From Planctomycetia bacterium (lineage in GTDB: Bacteria; Planctomycetota; UBA1135; UBA2386), in assembly GCA_005776475.1 (NCBI GenBank), contig SXPB01000130.1, forward strand, positions 1-42,032: 42,032 nt of DNA, in the 5' to 3' direction. Within the stretch, counting starts at the first letter, position 1; each line of letters begins with the position of its first letter. The translations under genes were made by a program, and so were the position numbers. The notes beneath the pieces are model-generated. The model was not told where the DNA came from, made no database searches, and was given only the letters and a program-made list of their open reading frames with translations. Shown here piece by piece: positions 1 through 9,037 of this stretch.

Positions 1-110
1 AAATGATTAATGCCTAGATCAAATGCTTTGCGTAACATGGCGCGTGCATTTGAAACAGAATCTACTGCACCAAAGTTTTGCCATAAGCCGAGTGATAACC
101 GCGACAGTTC
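1..110 (-). CDS. Fragment of a YghZ-like aldo/keto reductase (low GC)
   Basis: Reading the minus strand in the frame open to base 1 gives LSRLSLGLWQNFG, then about 13 residues, then LRKAFDLGINH, and runs off the window. From memory this matches the N-terminal strand/helix region of the YghZ/Gpr-type aldo/keto reductases (LSLGLW-NFG ... LRKAFDLGI-HFDLANNYG), NADPH-dependent enzymes that reduce small aldehydes. Codons are AT-rich (TTA, AAA, AAT, GTT, TCA), quite unlike the neighbouring GC-rich genes. The fragment lacks its own start and is joined in frame to the PA14/cytochrome gene upstream. The exact join is uncertain, roughly bases 97-115. It looks like foreign sequence attached to the end of the assembly rather than a gene of this genome. 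Absent from the ORF track because no stop lies in the window. Confidence 0.6.
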
Positions 111-1187
111 CACCGCGGCCGGGCGCGCCGGCGGCATCACCCGCACGCTCGACGCCATCGCATGCTTCCCCGGCAGCGGCTGCTCCTCGACACCAGGTCC
201 GCGCCAGAGCACTTCGAGCGACTGCCCACCGGACCCTTGCGTGTAGAGCACGCGCAGGTCGTGCTCGCCCTGCGTCAGGGTCACCGTGCCGTTGCGGCGG
301 CGATGCGGCGCCAACCCACCGTTGTCGACGATGAGTTTGCCGTCGATCCACAACCACGAACTGTCGTCGCTGCCGACGATGAACGTCCACTCGCCGGCCG
401 CCGGCACCGACAGCGTCGCGTCGAAACGCAACACGTAGTTGTTCTCGCGCGGACGCGGCTCCACGTCGATCGTCGCCACCACGGTCTGCGACACCGGTTC
501 CTTGCCGCTCAGCTCCGGCTGGTCGCCGTTCTTGATCGGCAGCTTCCACGCGCTGCACGCAAAGCCCGGCGCCGCGGTCGGCGCGCCCGCCTGGGCCTTC
601 AGCAGGAACGTCGCCAGGTCGGCGGCTTCTTCGGCGCGCACCGGCGGATGCACGAGACCGCGGCGGCGAGTCTCGGGCTGCACCAGGAACGCAGCCAGCG
701 TCGCGTGGTCAGTGCGAGCCGCGAGCCCGTCGAAATCGGCGGGCGTGTGGCAGGCGCGGCACGCCAGCTCCCGCAGCAACCGTTCGCCGCGCTGCTGTTG
801 GGCCGGCGTCACCACCGGCCCCGTCGCGACGTCTTCGGCCAGGAGCGAACGCAACCACACCGCAATGTCGGCCGCCGCGTTGCCACCGTGGTGACGACGC
901 AGGAATGCCTCGCCATCGTCGTGGCGGTGCCAGGCCAGCGTGCTGGCCATCGACGATCCGGTCGCCGGCCGCCAACCTTCCTGGCGCGCCGCCGGTGCGG
1001 CATGGCAGCGCACGCAGCCGCTGCGCGCCACCGCCACCTCGGCTGCGACCTGTTCCGTGTTCAAGCCGGCGGGCGCAGGCGGCGTCGCCTGGCCGCCCGG
1101 CGATCCACTGGCGACGGGGCCTGCAGGAGAGTTGCCGCCGCACGCGGCGAGAACCAACAACGGTACGAGGCGGACTAACCGAAGCAT
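111..1187 (-). CDS. PA14-like / c-type cytochrome lipoprotein, C-terminally cut
   Basis: Not in the ORF track because it has no stop inside the window. The start ATG at 1187 opens a lipoprotein signal (MLRLVRLVPLLVLAAC, lipid Cys16). Two haem-attachment motifs follow: CVRCH (residues 58-62) and CRACH (142-146), each in a short helical cytochrome-c-like segment. From about residue 200 to 340 comes a PA14-like beta domain with FIVGSDDSSWLWIDGK and a typical GEHDLRVLY strand. The likely role is a membrane-anchored periplasmic electron carrier or carbohydrate-associated cytochrome of the kind frequent in Planctomycetota. It resembles the protein at 24527-26599 in domain types but with the reverse order. 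A TACGGT hexamer lies 10 nt before the ATG. The true C-terminus is lost where the low-GC fragment joins, near residue 359. Confidence 0.75.
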
Positions 1188-1256
1188 GGCGCAATGAACC
1201 GTAGAGGGGACCGGCCGGAAACGCCCGCACTCCCTTGCCCGCAGTTCGCGTGCGGA

Positions 1257-4151
1257 TCAGGGGATCGGGACGACGACGACCGGCACGTCGACGGGCACCA
1301 CCACCGGCACCGGTGGCGACTCCGAACCGACCACGTGGACCGTGTACTTCCCCGCGGCGCGATTCGCGAACCAGACGCGGCCCGCTTCGTCGATCTCGGC
1401 CCCCGCCAGGAAGCGGCCGTCTCGGCGCAGTTGCACGAGGCCACTGCCCCGCTGGTCCCGCGCCACGACGACCTCGATGGTCGAGCCCCTCGCGAGCCGC
1501 ACCAGCAGCGGTGTCGGCGCCAGCACGTCCTCGGGCAAACGCACGTCGACGGCCGTTGGCGCATGGCCCGGCGAACGCACCAGCAGCCGACTGGCACGCG
1601 CACACAGTCCTTGGATGGTGAAGCGACCCTCGGCATCGGTGCGGACTCCCGCTTCGACCACTTCCAGGTCGGCTTCCTCACCGAGCATCACGTTCGCATT
1701 CGCCACCGGGCGATCCTCGGCGTCGACCACACGCCCCTGCAAGCGCGCCCCGGGTTCGAGCAGTACGTCGCCGAAGTCGTGCGCACCCTCCGCCGTGAAG
1801 TCGTGCACGCGGGTGAATGGCGCGTAGCCATCACACCAGATCTCGACGCGAACGCGGCCGAGCGGGCAGTGCGCGAACGAGAGAACGCCGTCGCGCAGTT
1901 CGAGCCACCGGGTGCGGGCCTGACCCTCGCCGTCGCCTTCGATCGGCACCAACCGCAGCCGCACCGAGGTCATCCGGTTGCGCTGCGGCAGCCCGGCCAC
2001 GCGCGCCAGCAACGTGCCACACGGCGGCGTGTCCAGGCGCACCGTCAGCCGATCCTCGCGCGCCTGTACCTTGACGACCGTCGACGTGCCGCGATCGGGC
2101 AACGACACCGACAACTCGACCGCACGCTCCGGCAGTTCGAGCATGAACGCGCCATCGTCCTCGGTGACGGTGCCGGTGCCGCGCGACCCGCGCACCACCA
2201 CCAGCGCACCGGCGACCGGTTGCCCGTCGCTGCCGACCACGGTGCCCTGCACGCTGCGGCCGGTGTCGAGCAGGATGCGTTGGTCCGGCGTCGGTTGGTC
2301 GGCGACGACGCGGATCGAACGCGGCGGGCTGCCCGCCGGTTGCGTCGGCAGACGCGCGCGAATCCGGTAGTCCCCCGGCAACAGGTCGTCGAGGACGAAC
2401 GCGCCGACGCCATCGGTCACGGCGGTCGCCTGCGCTTGCGAACCGATGCCGACCACCGACACCGTGGCACCTGCCAGCGGCCGGGCCCCACGCAGCACCT
2501 GGCCGCGCACGCGATTGCCCTTCGGCATGCGCACTTCGCCGAGGTCGAGCGCCGCTGCTGCCCCTTCGATGACGACGCCGCGGAACTGGCTGCCGAAGCC
2601 CCGGTGGGTCATGCGCAGCAACGACACCCCCGGCCCGATCCCGACCACTTCGAAGCTGCCGTCCTTGGCCGTCGTCGCCAGCAGTTCGTCGCGATCCGAC
2701 ACGAACAACTGCACGACCTGGCTGCCGATGGCGCCAAAGTCCCACTGCGTCGCCGCATCCGAGAACTTCTCGGCGTCCGGCAAGGGCTTGGTGCGCACCA
2801 CGGCCACGCCCGCGAGCGGCCGCCCCGCTTCGTCGAGCACGCGGCCACGCACGCGCGACGGCGGCACGACCGGCAGCTCGAGTTCGGTGCTCGCCGCTTC
2901 GTCGATGCGAACCTCGAGGTCGGCCGCGAGCGAATGCCGGAAGGCGAAGTTGCCCGTCACCACGCGCAGGTGGGCAAAACCCGGCGACACTGGCTCGGGG
3001 CAACGGAAGCGTCCCTCGGCGTCGAGCTCGACGAAGGCGAGCTGGCCGGCCGCGTCGCGAACGCGCACCACGTCCCCCGCGCGAAATGGCGCCGCGCCGC
3101 TTTCGGCGAACACCTGGCCGCGAACCTCGGTCCGCTTCGGCAGCTCGACCAGCACCTCGGCGTTCGAGATGCCGACCGTTTCCGTGCGCAGCACGAACCC
3201 GTGTTCGGGATGGCGCACGACCAGCCGCATGTTGCCGCGGCCGAGGCCGGCGATGAGGAAAGTCCCGTCGCGGCCGGTGCGCGCCGACGCCGGATCCGCG
3301 AGGCCGAGCTTGCTGCTCAACGGCAGCAGTTCGACCAACGCCCCTTCGATCGGGCCGAACGTGGCCGCACTGGTGACGCGACCGCGCAGCGGCGCCATCG
3401 CCGGCCGATCGAAGGACAGGTCGACGCGGCGCAGATCACCGACCACGATCGGCGACAAGGTGCGCGGCTGCCACGCTTCGTGGCGGGCAACGAGGCGCAC
3501 CGGCCCGGCCGGCACGTTGGCGAACCGGTAGCGACCTTCGGCGTTGGTGATGGCGACCGCCGCGCGGCGTTCCTCGGTGGGCACCGATTCGAGCGCAACG
3601 CGCGCATTGGCGACCGGCGAACCGGCATCGGTGGTGACGAAGCCGAACAACTCGAAGCCCGACACGAGGCGAAGGTCCAGGTCGCCGTGCGCCGGCACTT
3701 CGACCAACCCGCCGGCCAGTTGCCCTTCGAGCGAAGGCATGACGAACGAGACGAGCAGGCCGCGGGTGTCCGCGAAACGGAACTGGAAGATGCCATCGGC
3801 ACCGGTGATGGCTTCCTCGCCGAGCCGTTCGCGACGCCACTCCGGCCACGCGGTGAGTGCGCGCCACACCGACACCGAAGCGCCAGCGGCCGGTTCGCCA
3901 TCCGGCATGCGCACGATGCCGCGCACTGCGGCACCGGCGTTGGGATCCAACTGCGTCGGATTGGCCCCGCCCAGCTCCGGCAAGGGAGCGGTCTCCCCAG
4001 CACTCGGGGTGGCGACCTTGGTGCCGAGTCGCGCCGCGAGGTGCTGTCCCGACTGCAGCATCGTCTTCACGGCGAAACCCAGCGCGACCATGAGCGCGCC
4101 GCCGATCACCCATGCGAACTTGCGCCGTCGCGCCGAAGTGACCCGCTTCAT
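1257..4151 (-). CDS. Membrane-anchored carboxypeptidase regulatory-like repeat protein
   Basis: 964 residues from ATG 4151, whose ATGA overlaps the stop of the kinase gene. The 39 extra residues in the ORF track are read-through of the kinase gene. The N-terminus MKRVTSARRRKF is followed by one membrane helix (AWVIGGALMVALGFAV), so the rest is predicted to be extracytoplasmic. About eight CarboxypepD_reg-like (PF13620-type) beta-sandwich repeats can be read, each starting with a phrase such as VRGRVLDEAGRPLAGVAV, SVQGTVVGSDGQPVAGA or LQGRVVDAEDRPVANA. It ends with VPVVVPVDVPVVVVPIP. No catalytic peptidase residues are evident. Such proteins are usually structural or binding surface proteins. 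Position as the third gene after an ECF sigma factor and Ser/Thr kinase suggests it is an output or partner of that signalling unit, which is inference. Confidence 0.85.
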   Translation of the reverse strand: MKRVTSARRRKFAWVIGGALMVALGFAVKTMLQSGQHLAARLGTKVATPSAGETAPLPELGGANPTQLDPNAGAAVRGIVRMPDGEPAAGASVSVWRALTAWPEWRRERLGEEAITGADGIFQFRFADTRGLLVSFVMPSLEGQLAGGLVEVPAHGDLDLRLVSGFELFGFVTTDAGSPVANARVALESVPTEERRAAVAITNAEGRYRFANVPAGPVRLVARHEAWQPRTLSPIVVGDLRRVDLSFDRPAMAPLRGRVTSAATFGPIEGALVELLPLSSKLGLADPASARTGRDGTFLIAGLGRGNMRLVVRHPEHGFVLRTETVGISNAEVLVELPKRTEVRGQVFAESGAAPFRAGDVVRVRDAAGQLAFVELDAEGRFRCPEPVSPGFAHLRVVTGNFAFRHSLAADLEVRIDEAASTELELPVVPPSRVRGRVLDEAGRPLAGVAVVRTKPLPDAEKFSDAATQWDFGAIGSQVVQLFVSDRDELLATTAKDGSFEVVGIGPGVSLLRMTHRGFGSQFRGVVIEGAAAALDLGEVRMPKGNRVRGQVLRGARPLAGATVSVVGIGSQAQATAVTDGVGAFVLDDLLPGDYRIRARLPTQPAGSPPRSIRVVADQPTPDQRILLDTGRSVQGTVVGSDGQPVAGALVVVRGSRGTGTVTEDDGAFMLELPERAVELSVSLPDRGTSTVVKVQAREDRLTVRLDTPPCGTLLARVAGLPQRNRMTSVRLRLVPIEGDGEGQARTRWLELRDGVLSFAHCPLGRVRVEIWCDGYAPFTRVHDFTAEGAHDFGDVLLEPGARLQGRVVDAEDRPVANANVMLGEEADLEVVEAGVRTDAEGRFTIQGLCARASRLLVRSPGHAPTAVDVRLPEDVLAPTPLLVRLARGSTIEVVVARDQRGSGLVQLRRDGRFLAGAEIDEAGRVWFANRAAGKYTVHVVGSESPPVPVVVPVDVPVVVVPIP

Positions 4152-6763
4152 CGCCCACCTCCCGCTGCCTGGCCCAACACCGGCAGCATGCCTTCGAACC
4201 GCTGCGCCAGCTGCCGCACTTCGTCGGACTTGTCGGCGACCACTTCGGCCTGTGCTTCCTGGCAGCAACGCAGGACCTCCTGGACCGCCGCGCGCGTCGC
4301 CACCGACTGCTGCACGACCATCACGGCGTCGTCGCGGGCATCATCGATCTGGCCGGAACGCAGCCGCAGCCGCAACCGACACAACCACGCCTCCGGATCC
4401 CCTTCGGCGTCGACGAGCCACGCTTGCACGAGCCCGGCCGCATTCGGCGAATGCGCCTGCACGTGCATCCACGCGGCGACGCGCGCAATGCCCGGCAGAG
4501 CCGGGTTCGCCAGACGCAGCTCTTCGAACCGCGGCAACCACAGTTCCAAGGTAGTGCGCGGCGGCGACAGTCGCAGCAGGTCGTCCCACGCCGCCAACTG
4601 CATCTCGGGCGCCACCGGCCGTTGGTCGCGATCGACCAACACCGTGCGACCGGGCTGCAACAGCATCTGCATCACGAACCGCCAGCCCTGCAGCGGCGAC
4701 TCGGGATGCACGGCGCTTTCGATGACTTCGGTCGTGTTCTGCGCCAGCACCTTCACCGATTCTGGCTCGTGCAACCGGGCCAGCGCTTCGCGGCACGACG
4801 CCGCGAGAATCGCCGACAAACCGGTCGGCTGGCCGCTGCGGCGGCAGTTCGCCGGCTCTTCGCCGAGCCAGCGCAGCGCCAGTGCATGCATTGCATGCCG
4901 CCGCGGGAACGGCAACGCGAAGTCCATCAGGTTGGCGCGCTCCAGCGGCCGCAAGCCGGCCACTGCCCACAGCAGGGCACCGAGCACGCGCAGGCGCTCG
5001 GGCGCCGCCGCCGCGAGGTCGCGCTCGAGCCCGGCGATCTCCTTGGTGAAGTCACTGCTCTGCACCAGGTTCAACACGTCGAGCAACGACGTGGCGAAGG
5101 TGGCCCCGGGGCGCAGGTACGACGCGAGCGCCAGATCCCTGGTCGCCTCGTTGGGCCGTCCGACCGCGGCCGTCAGGTTGGCGACGGCGCGCGCGAGGTA
5201 GAGCCGGTGCAGTTGCAGTTCGATGGCGAGTTCGCCGCTCTGCCGCGCCGATTCGGCAGCGGCAATGGCGCGATCGAGTTCGCGCAGCGCTTCGTAGCCG
5301 CGGCCCGCGGCGAGGAACGCCGTCGCCTGCGTCGCCGGATCGTCGACGAACGCCTGCAGCATCTTCGGCGCCATCTCGTCGTCGGGTTGTTCGGCGGCGG
5401 CGCGCTGCAGCTCCTGCACGATCTCCGGATTGGCGGGCATCGGCGGTGCTTCGACGCCAGTCAGCGCGAGCAGCAGCGCCGGCGGCCCGCCGGGTGCACC
5501 ACGTTCGGTTGCGATCGCCTTGGCGATGGTGACGAGGTGTTCCTGATGCCGGAACACGAGTCCCTGGCCACGTTCCCGTCGCAACACCGTCAACAGCACC
5601 ATCGTCAGCAACAACAACACGACCGCGGCGGCGATGGCGCCGGACAGCACCGGGTTCTTGCGCATGCGGCGCCACACCCGCACGTGCATCGGCAGCCGAC
5701 GGATGTGCACCGGTTCGCCGTCGGCGATGCGCTGCAGATCGCGCGCCAGATCCTCGCCGTCCTGGTAGCGGTCGCCCGGTTCGCGCATCAGCAGCTTGTC
5801 GACCACGGCTTCGAGATCGCGCGGCGGCTTCTGGATCGCGTCGCGCAACCGCCGCGGCGTGCCGTGCAGGATCGATTGCAGCAGGGCTTCGGTGGTCTTG
5901 CCGGCGAGCGGCAGTTCGCCGGTGAGTGCTTCGTAGATCGTGACGCCGAGCGAATAGAGGTCGCTGGCCGGCGTCAGCTCGCGGCCGAGCGCCTGCTCCG
6001 GCGAGCTGTAGTGCAACGTGCCGAGGAAGCCGCCGCCCTTCGACGTCAATCGCATCGACGCGTGGTCGAGCGCCTTGGCGAGTCCGAAGTCGGTGAGCGC
6101 GAGCGTGCCGTCCTGCGCCACCAGGATGTTGCCTGGCTTCACGTCGCGGTGCAGCAGCCGACGGCGATGCGCGAGGCCGAGCGCGTCGGCGACACCGGCG
6201 AAGCGGCGCGCGGCATCGAGCGGTTCGAGCGGCACCTTGTCGACCCGTCGGGCCGCCGCGATGTGCTTGTCGAGGCTCATGCCGTCGACGCGTTCCATCG
6301 CGAAGAACAACACGCCGGCCGCCTCGCCGTAGTCGTAGATCGGCACGATGTGCCGGTGGTGCAAGGCCGCCGTGGCGCGCGCTTCGGCCCGGAAGCGCTT
6401 GCGCATCGTCGGGTCCGACGAGAACGCCGGCGCCAGCACCTTCACCGCCACTTCGCGTTCGAGTTCGTCCTGCCACCCGAGGTAGACGGTGCCCATGCCG
6501 CCGCGGCCGAGCACTCCCTTGATCCGGTAGGTGCCGATGCGCGACGGCACGTCGGTCGGCGCGCCGACCACCTGCTGCACGAAGTCGAGTGCGTTCAAGC
6601 GCGCCAGCAGATCGCTCGCCGCCGCCGTGGTGTCGTCCTGCAGTTGTTTGCGCAAGTCGGCCCCCGAACTCGAGCCGCGCAGCACCTCGGCCATGCGGTG
6701 GTCGGTGGCGTCGACGCCGTCCTCGAACGGGCCCTCGTCGTTCTGCCGCGTTGCGTCGCTCAC
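4148..6763 (-). CDS. Membrane Ser/Thr protein kinase (PknB-type)
   Basis: 871 residues with a GTG start at 6763; its GTGA overlaps the sigma-factor stop. The kinase domain spans about residues 79-350 with all key motifs: glycine loop LGRGGMGTVY (85-94), lysine in VAVKVL (108), catalytic loop HRDVKPGNIL (205-214), DFG (225-227) and SPEQ (254-257) in place of APE. One transmembrane helix (about 375-394, GAIAAAVVLLLLTMVLLTVL) places the kinase in the cytoplasm and about 470 residues outside. The outer part is helical and rich in Leu/Ala and Arg, but I could not assign clear TPR repeats. An N-terminal extension of about 78 residues precedes the kinase. The ECF sigma/kinase pairing is common in Planctomycetota and suggests phosphorylation-linked control of a regulon. 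Confidence 0.93.
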   Translation of the reverse strand: MSDATRQNDEGPFEDGVDATDHRMAEVLRGSSSGADLRKQLQDDTTAAASDLLARLNALDFVQQVVGAPTDVPSRIGTYRIKGVLGRGGMGTVYLGWQDELEREVAVKVLAPAFSSDPTMRKRFRAEARATAALHHRHIVPIYDYGEAAGVLFFAMERVDGMSLDKHIAAARRVDKVPLEPLDAARRFAGVADALGLAHRRRLLHRDVKPGNILVAQDGTLALTDFGLAKALDHASMRLTSKGGGFLGTLHYSSPEQALGRELTPASDLYSLGVTIYEALTGELPLAGKTTEALLQSILHGTPRRLRDAIQKPPRDLEAVVDKLLMREPGDRYQDGEDLARDLQRIADGEPVHIRRLPMHVRVWRRMRKNPVLSGAIAAAVVLLLLTMVLLTVLRRERGQGLVFRHQEHLVTIAKAIATERGAPGGPPALLLALTGVEAPPMPANPEIVQELQRAAAEQPDDEMAPKMLQAFVDDPATQATAFLAAGRGYEALRELDRAIAAAESARQSGELAIELQLHRLYLARAVANLTAAVGRPNEATRDLALASYLRPGATFATSLLDVLNLVQSSDFTKEIAGLERDLAAAAPERLRVLGALLWAVAGLRPLERANLMDFALPFPRRHAMHALALRWLGEEPANCRRSGQPTGLSAILAASCREALARLHEPESVKVLAQNTTEVIESAVHPESPLQGWRFVMQMLLQPGRTVLVDRDQRPVAPEMQLAAWDDLLRLSPPRTTLELWLPRFEELRLANPALPGIARVAAWMHVQAHSPNAAGLVQAWLVDAEGDPEAWLCRLRLRLRSGQIDDARDDAVMVVQQSVATRAAVQEVLRCCQEAQAEVVADKSDEVRQLAQRFEGMLPVLGQAAGGGR

Positions 6764-7281
6764 AGTTTGAGTTCTTCCGCCAGCCGTTTCAGCGCGCGGC
6801 TGAGCAGCAGGTGCACCGCGTTCTCGCTGCGGTTCATGCGCTCGCCCACTTCCTTCGCCGACAGGCCTTCGATCTTCATCCCGAGGATCACTTCGCGGTG
6901 GTCCTCGGACAACCGCTCCATCGCCTGCTCCAGCAGTTCGAGCCGGTCCTTGCGGTCGGCATGCGTGACCGGCCCCGACCGGCGGTCGGCCAGCGGCAGG
7001 TCGGTCTTGATCGCGTGCTCACGGCGCGGATCGCGCGCTGCGACGCCGAGCTGGTCGCGCAGGATGCGGGCGACCTTGCGGCGCGCCAACGTCACCAACC
7101 ACGCGCCGGCGTTGTGTTCGTCGGACAAGGTCTTCCACGAATTGACCGCCTCGATGGCGACTTCCTGCAGCACGTCCTCGGGGTCCATGCGGACCCGGAG
7201 GTTTGGGCCCATGCGCAGATAGATCACCGACAGCAGGCGTTCGCGGTGCTGCTCGAAGGCGATTTCCGGTGAGAGGGACAT
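6760..7281 (-). CDS. ECF-type RNA polymerase sigma factor
   Basis: 173 residues from ATG 7281 (MSLSPEIAFEQHRER). The longer ORF-track version adds 50 low-complexity Arg/Pro-rich residues with no sigma homology. Region 2 is seen as DPEDVLQEVAIEAVNSW with an aromatic-rich promoter-melting segment. Region 4 is the helix-turn-helix LSEDHREVILGMKIEGLSAKEVGERMNRSENAV near the C-terminus. There is no large C-terminal extension and no anti-sigma gene next to it. The stop overlaps the kinase GTG by 4 nt, so the two are translationally coupled. In planctomycetal systems of this layout the kinase may replace an anti-sigma factor by phosphorylating the sigma factor, which is inference here. The 204 bp upstream (7282-7485) must carry the promoter; I found no clear -10 or operator there. 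Confidence 0.92.
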   Translation of the reverse strand: MSLSPEIAFEQHRERLLSVIYLRMGPNLRVRMDPEDVLQEVAIEAVNSWKTLSDEHNAGAWLVTLARRKVARILRDQLGVAARDPRREHAIKTDLPLADRRSGPVTHADRKDRLELLEQAMERLSEDHREVILGMKIEGLSAKEVGERMNRSENAVHLLLSRALKRLAEELKL

Positions 7282-7485
7282 CGAGGGCGGGGCTACGTGC
7301 GGTCCTGGTGAGGATTTGCGCCGCACGGACGTGCAAGGAGCGGGCAAGTTACGACAACGGGGACGCGGCTGCGAGGGCGGGCCGGCGAAGGCGCGCCAAA
7401 GCGCAATCGGCGACCCGCCGATGCAGCGCACCCTTCGATGGCGGCGGCGGTTGCGGCAGTCGATGGGCTGGACCGGATCTGGCGA

Positions 7486-7890
7486 TCAACCGGCGGCCTG
7501 CGCCAGTTCGCTGGGCAGGCGGCGCAGCTTGCCGTCGCGACCGACGCAGGCAAGGCGGGTGCGACCGGTGGCACAGACGGCACCGTCGGATTCGCGGCGG
7601 CACTCGTAGTCGAGGGTCACGGCAACACTGCCGGCCTCGGCCACGCGCACCGCGATGGCGACCACTTCGTCGTAGTCGACGGGCTTGTGGTAGCGGCAGG
7701 TGAACTCGACGACCTGCAGCAGGTTGCCTTCGTCTTCCATCTGCCGGTAGGTCTTGCCGCGCTGGCGCATCCATTCGGTGCGCGCTTCCTCGAACCAGGC
7801 CACGTAGCTGCCGTGGTGGGCGACGGCCATGCGGTCGGTCTCGCAATAGCGAACGCGGAGGCGGTGCACCGGGGGCGGGAAGTCGGTCAT
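7486..7890 (-). CDS. Acyl-CoA thioesterase, YbgC / 4-hydroxybenzoyl-CoA thioesterase family
   Basis: 134 residues from ATG 7890 (MTDFPPPVHRLRVRY). The ORF-track start adds 114 residues of arginine-rich shadow sequence. The hot-dog-fold signature is clear: RYCETDRM with the family's catalytic Asp at residue 19, then AVAHHGSYVAWFEEARTEW for the conserved HHxxYxxWFEEAR helix, and the strand-rich remainder ending in ELAQAAG. Length fits the family (about 130-140). The enzyme hydrolyses acyl-CoA thioesters in the cytoplasm; the substrate cannot be told. Although YbgC often sits with tol-pal genes, no tol genes are near. A TACCTT hexamer lies 10 nt before the start, inside one copy of a 12-bp direct repeat. 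Confidence 0.9.
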   Translation of the reverse strand: MTDFPPPVHRLRVRYCETDRMAVAHHGSYVAWFEEARTEWMRQRGKTYRQMEDEGNLLQVVEFTCRYHKPVDYDEVVAIAVRVAEAGSVAVTLDYECRRESDGAVCATGRTRLACVGRDGKLRRLPSELAQAAG

Positions 7891-7897
7891 ATCGAAC

Positions 7898-7968
7898 GGG
7901 AAGGTAGTCGCGCTGCGCGGCGAACGCCAAGGTGCGCAACCCTCGGGCCATGCGGTGGGAAGGTAGTC
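7898..7968. repeat. Direct repeat pair GGGAAGGTAGTC in a divergent intergenic region
   Basis: GGGAAGGTAGTC occurs at 7898-7909 and again at 7957-7968, followed in each copy by similar G/C-rich sequence (CGCGCTGCGCGGCG and TCGGCGCGGCG). Each copy contains a -10-like hexamer on both strands (TAGTCG/TAGTCT on plus, TACCTT on minus). The region separates the divergent thioesterase (minus) and HEAT lipoprotein (plus), so the copies may be promoter or operator elements. Chance is possible. Confidence 0.45.
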
Positions 7969-8062
7969 TCGGCGCGGCGTCCGGTGCCAACTCCCCCACG
8001 AAGCTGGCGCCAACCCAGCCGGCCGGGAAGGATTGGCGGCGGTCCCCTTCCAACCAGCCTCG

Positions 8063-9037
8063 ATGAAGCGCCACCTGCTGCTGCCGTTCGCCCTGTTCGC
8101 CGCCTGCGCCACCTCGCCGGACCCTCGGCGCGAACCTGCCGTCGAAGCCGCGGCCCGCGAGAAGGACCTGCGCGAAGACGACGCCAAGCGGCGCGATTTC
8201 AAGGCGGTTCTCGTGCGCCTCGACCAGGCCATCGACAGCTACGTGAAGGCGCTCGCCGACCAGGGCGAGTTCCGCGCCGACCAGCAGCAGGAACGGCTCT
8301 ACAAGATCGTGCACGAGACGGTGATGGACATCGGCCCGGTGCTGGCGACGAAGGGCATGCCCGCACCGCGCCCCGGTGAGACCTTCGCCCGGCTGCAGGC
8401 GCTGGCCACCGACGGGAGCAATCCCGACGCGCAAGCGATCGCCCTGTCGGCGCTGGGGTTCTCCGGCAACCTGGAGGTGATGCCGACGATCCTGCAGGGC
8501 GCGCAACTGTCCGATTCGTTCCTCGTCGACCACGCCGTGCTTGGACTGGCTGTGCTGAAGGCTCCCAACACGCCGCCCGGGGTGTTGGCGGCCGTCGTCG
8601 AACGTGCCGACCATCGCGAGGACGGACGCGTGCAAGCGGCGTGGGCGATCTACCGGATCCAGACCGCGACCGAACGCACGCAGCCCATCGTCGAGATCTG
8701 GCAGCGTTTCCTCGCCAACCGCGACACGCTCCCGGTCGGCGTGCTCGTCAATGCGGTGCGCGGACTCGGCCTCACGCGCAACGCCGCCCACGCCGATGCC
8801 GTTGCGGAGGTGCTCAAGCACCCGACCGGGCAAGTGCGCATGGCCGCCGCGTTGGCGCTCGGGCGCTTGAACGCGCAGACGCACTGGCCGCAACTGGTCG
8901 AAATGCTGCACCCGAGCGAAACCGTCCCGAACGTACGCCTTACCGCGCGCAAGGCGCTGGCGGCGCTTGCCGGTGGCACCGACCACGAGTACGACATCGA
9001 GGCGTGGCGCAAGACTTTCGATCGCGGCTCGCGCTGA
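8063..9037 (+). CDS. HEAT-repeat lipoprotein
   Basis: 324 residues from ATG 8063. The N-terminus MKRHLLLPFALFAACATS has a lipobox with lipid Cys15, which favours this start over the ORF-track start 10 codons upstream. The body is all-helical. A charged segment (residues about 25-100) is followed by HEAT-like repeats such as QAIALSALGFSGNLEVMPTI, GQVRMAAALALGRL and NVRLTARKALAAL, each pairing helices that end in small residues. No catalytic motif is seen. Probably an envelope scaffold or adaptor protein. The following lipoprotein gene starts at a GTG inside its last 34 bp, so the two are likely cotranscribed. Confidence 0.8.
   Translation: MKRHLLLPFALFAACATSPDPRREPAVEAAAREKDLREDDAKRRDFKAVLVRLDQAIDSYVKALADQGEFRADQQQERLYKIVHETVMDIGPVLATKGMPAPRPGETFARLQALATDGSNPDAQAIALSALGFSGNLEVMPTILQGAQLSDSFLVDHAVLGLAVLKAPNTPPGVLAAVVERADHREDGRVQAAWAIYRIQTATERTQPIVEIWQRFLANRDTLPVGVLVNAVRGLGLTRNAAHADAVAEVLKHPTGQVRMAAALALGRLNAQTHWPQLVEMLHPSETVPNVRLTARKALAALAGGTDHEYDIEAWRKTFDRGSR

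Noticed and set aside
1-1187. Natural cytochrome-aldo/keto reductase fusion protein
   Set aside because: The sharp composition switch and lack of any known such fusion favour a chimera, although reads are needed to decide.
1194-5201. 1335-residue plus-strand ORF
   Set aside because: Arg/His/Gln-rich antisense shadow of the CarboxypepD_reg and kinase genes; the minus-strand frames carry clear domains and coupled starts.
4424-7222. 932-residue plus-strand ORF over the kinase and sigma genes
   Set aside because: Low-complexity antisense product with no domain; the opposite strand has all kinase and sigma motifs.
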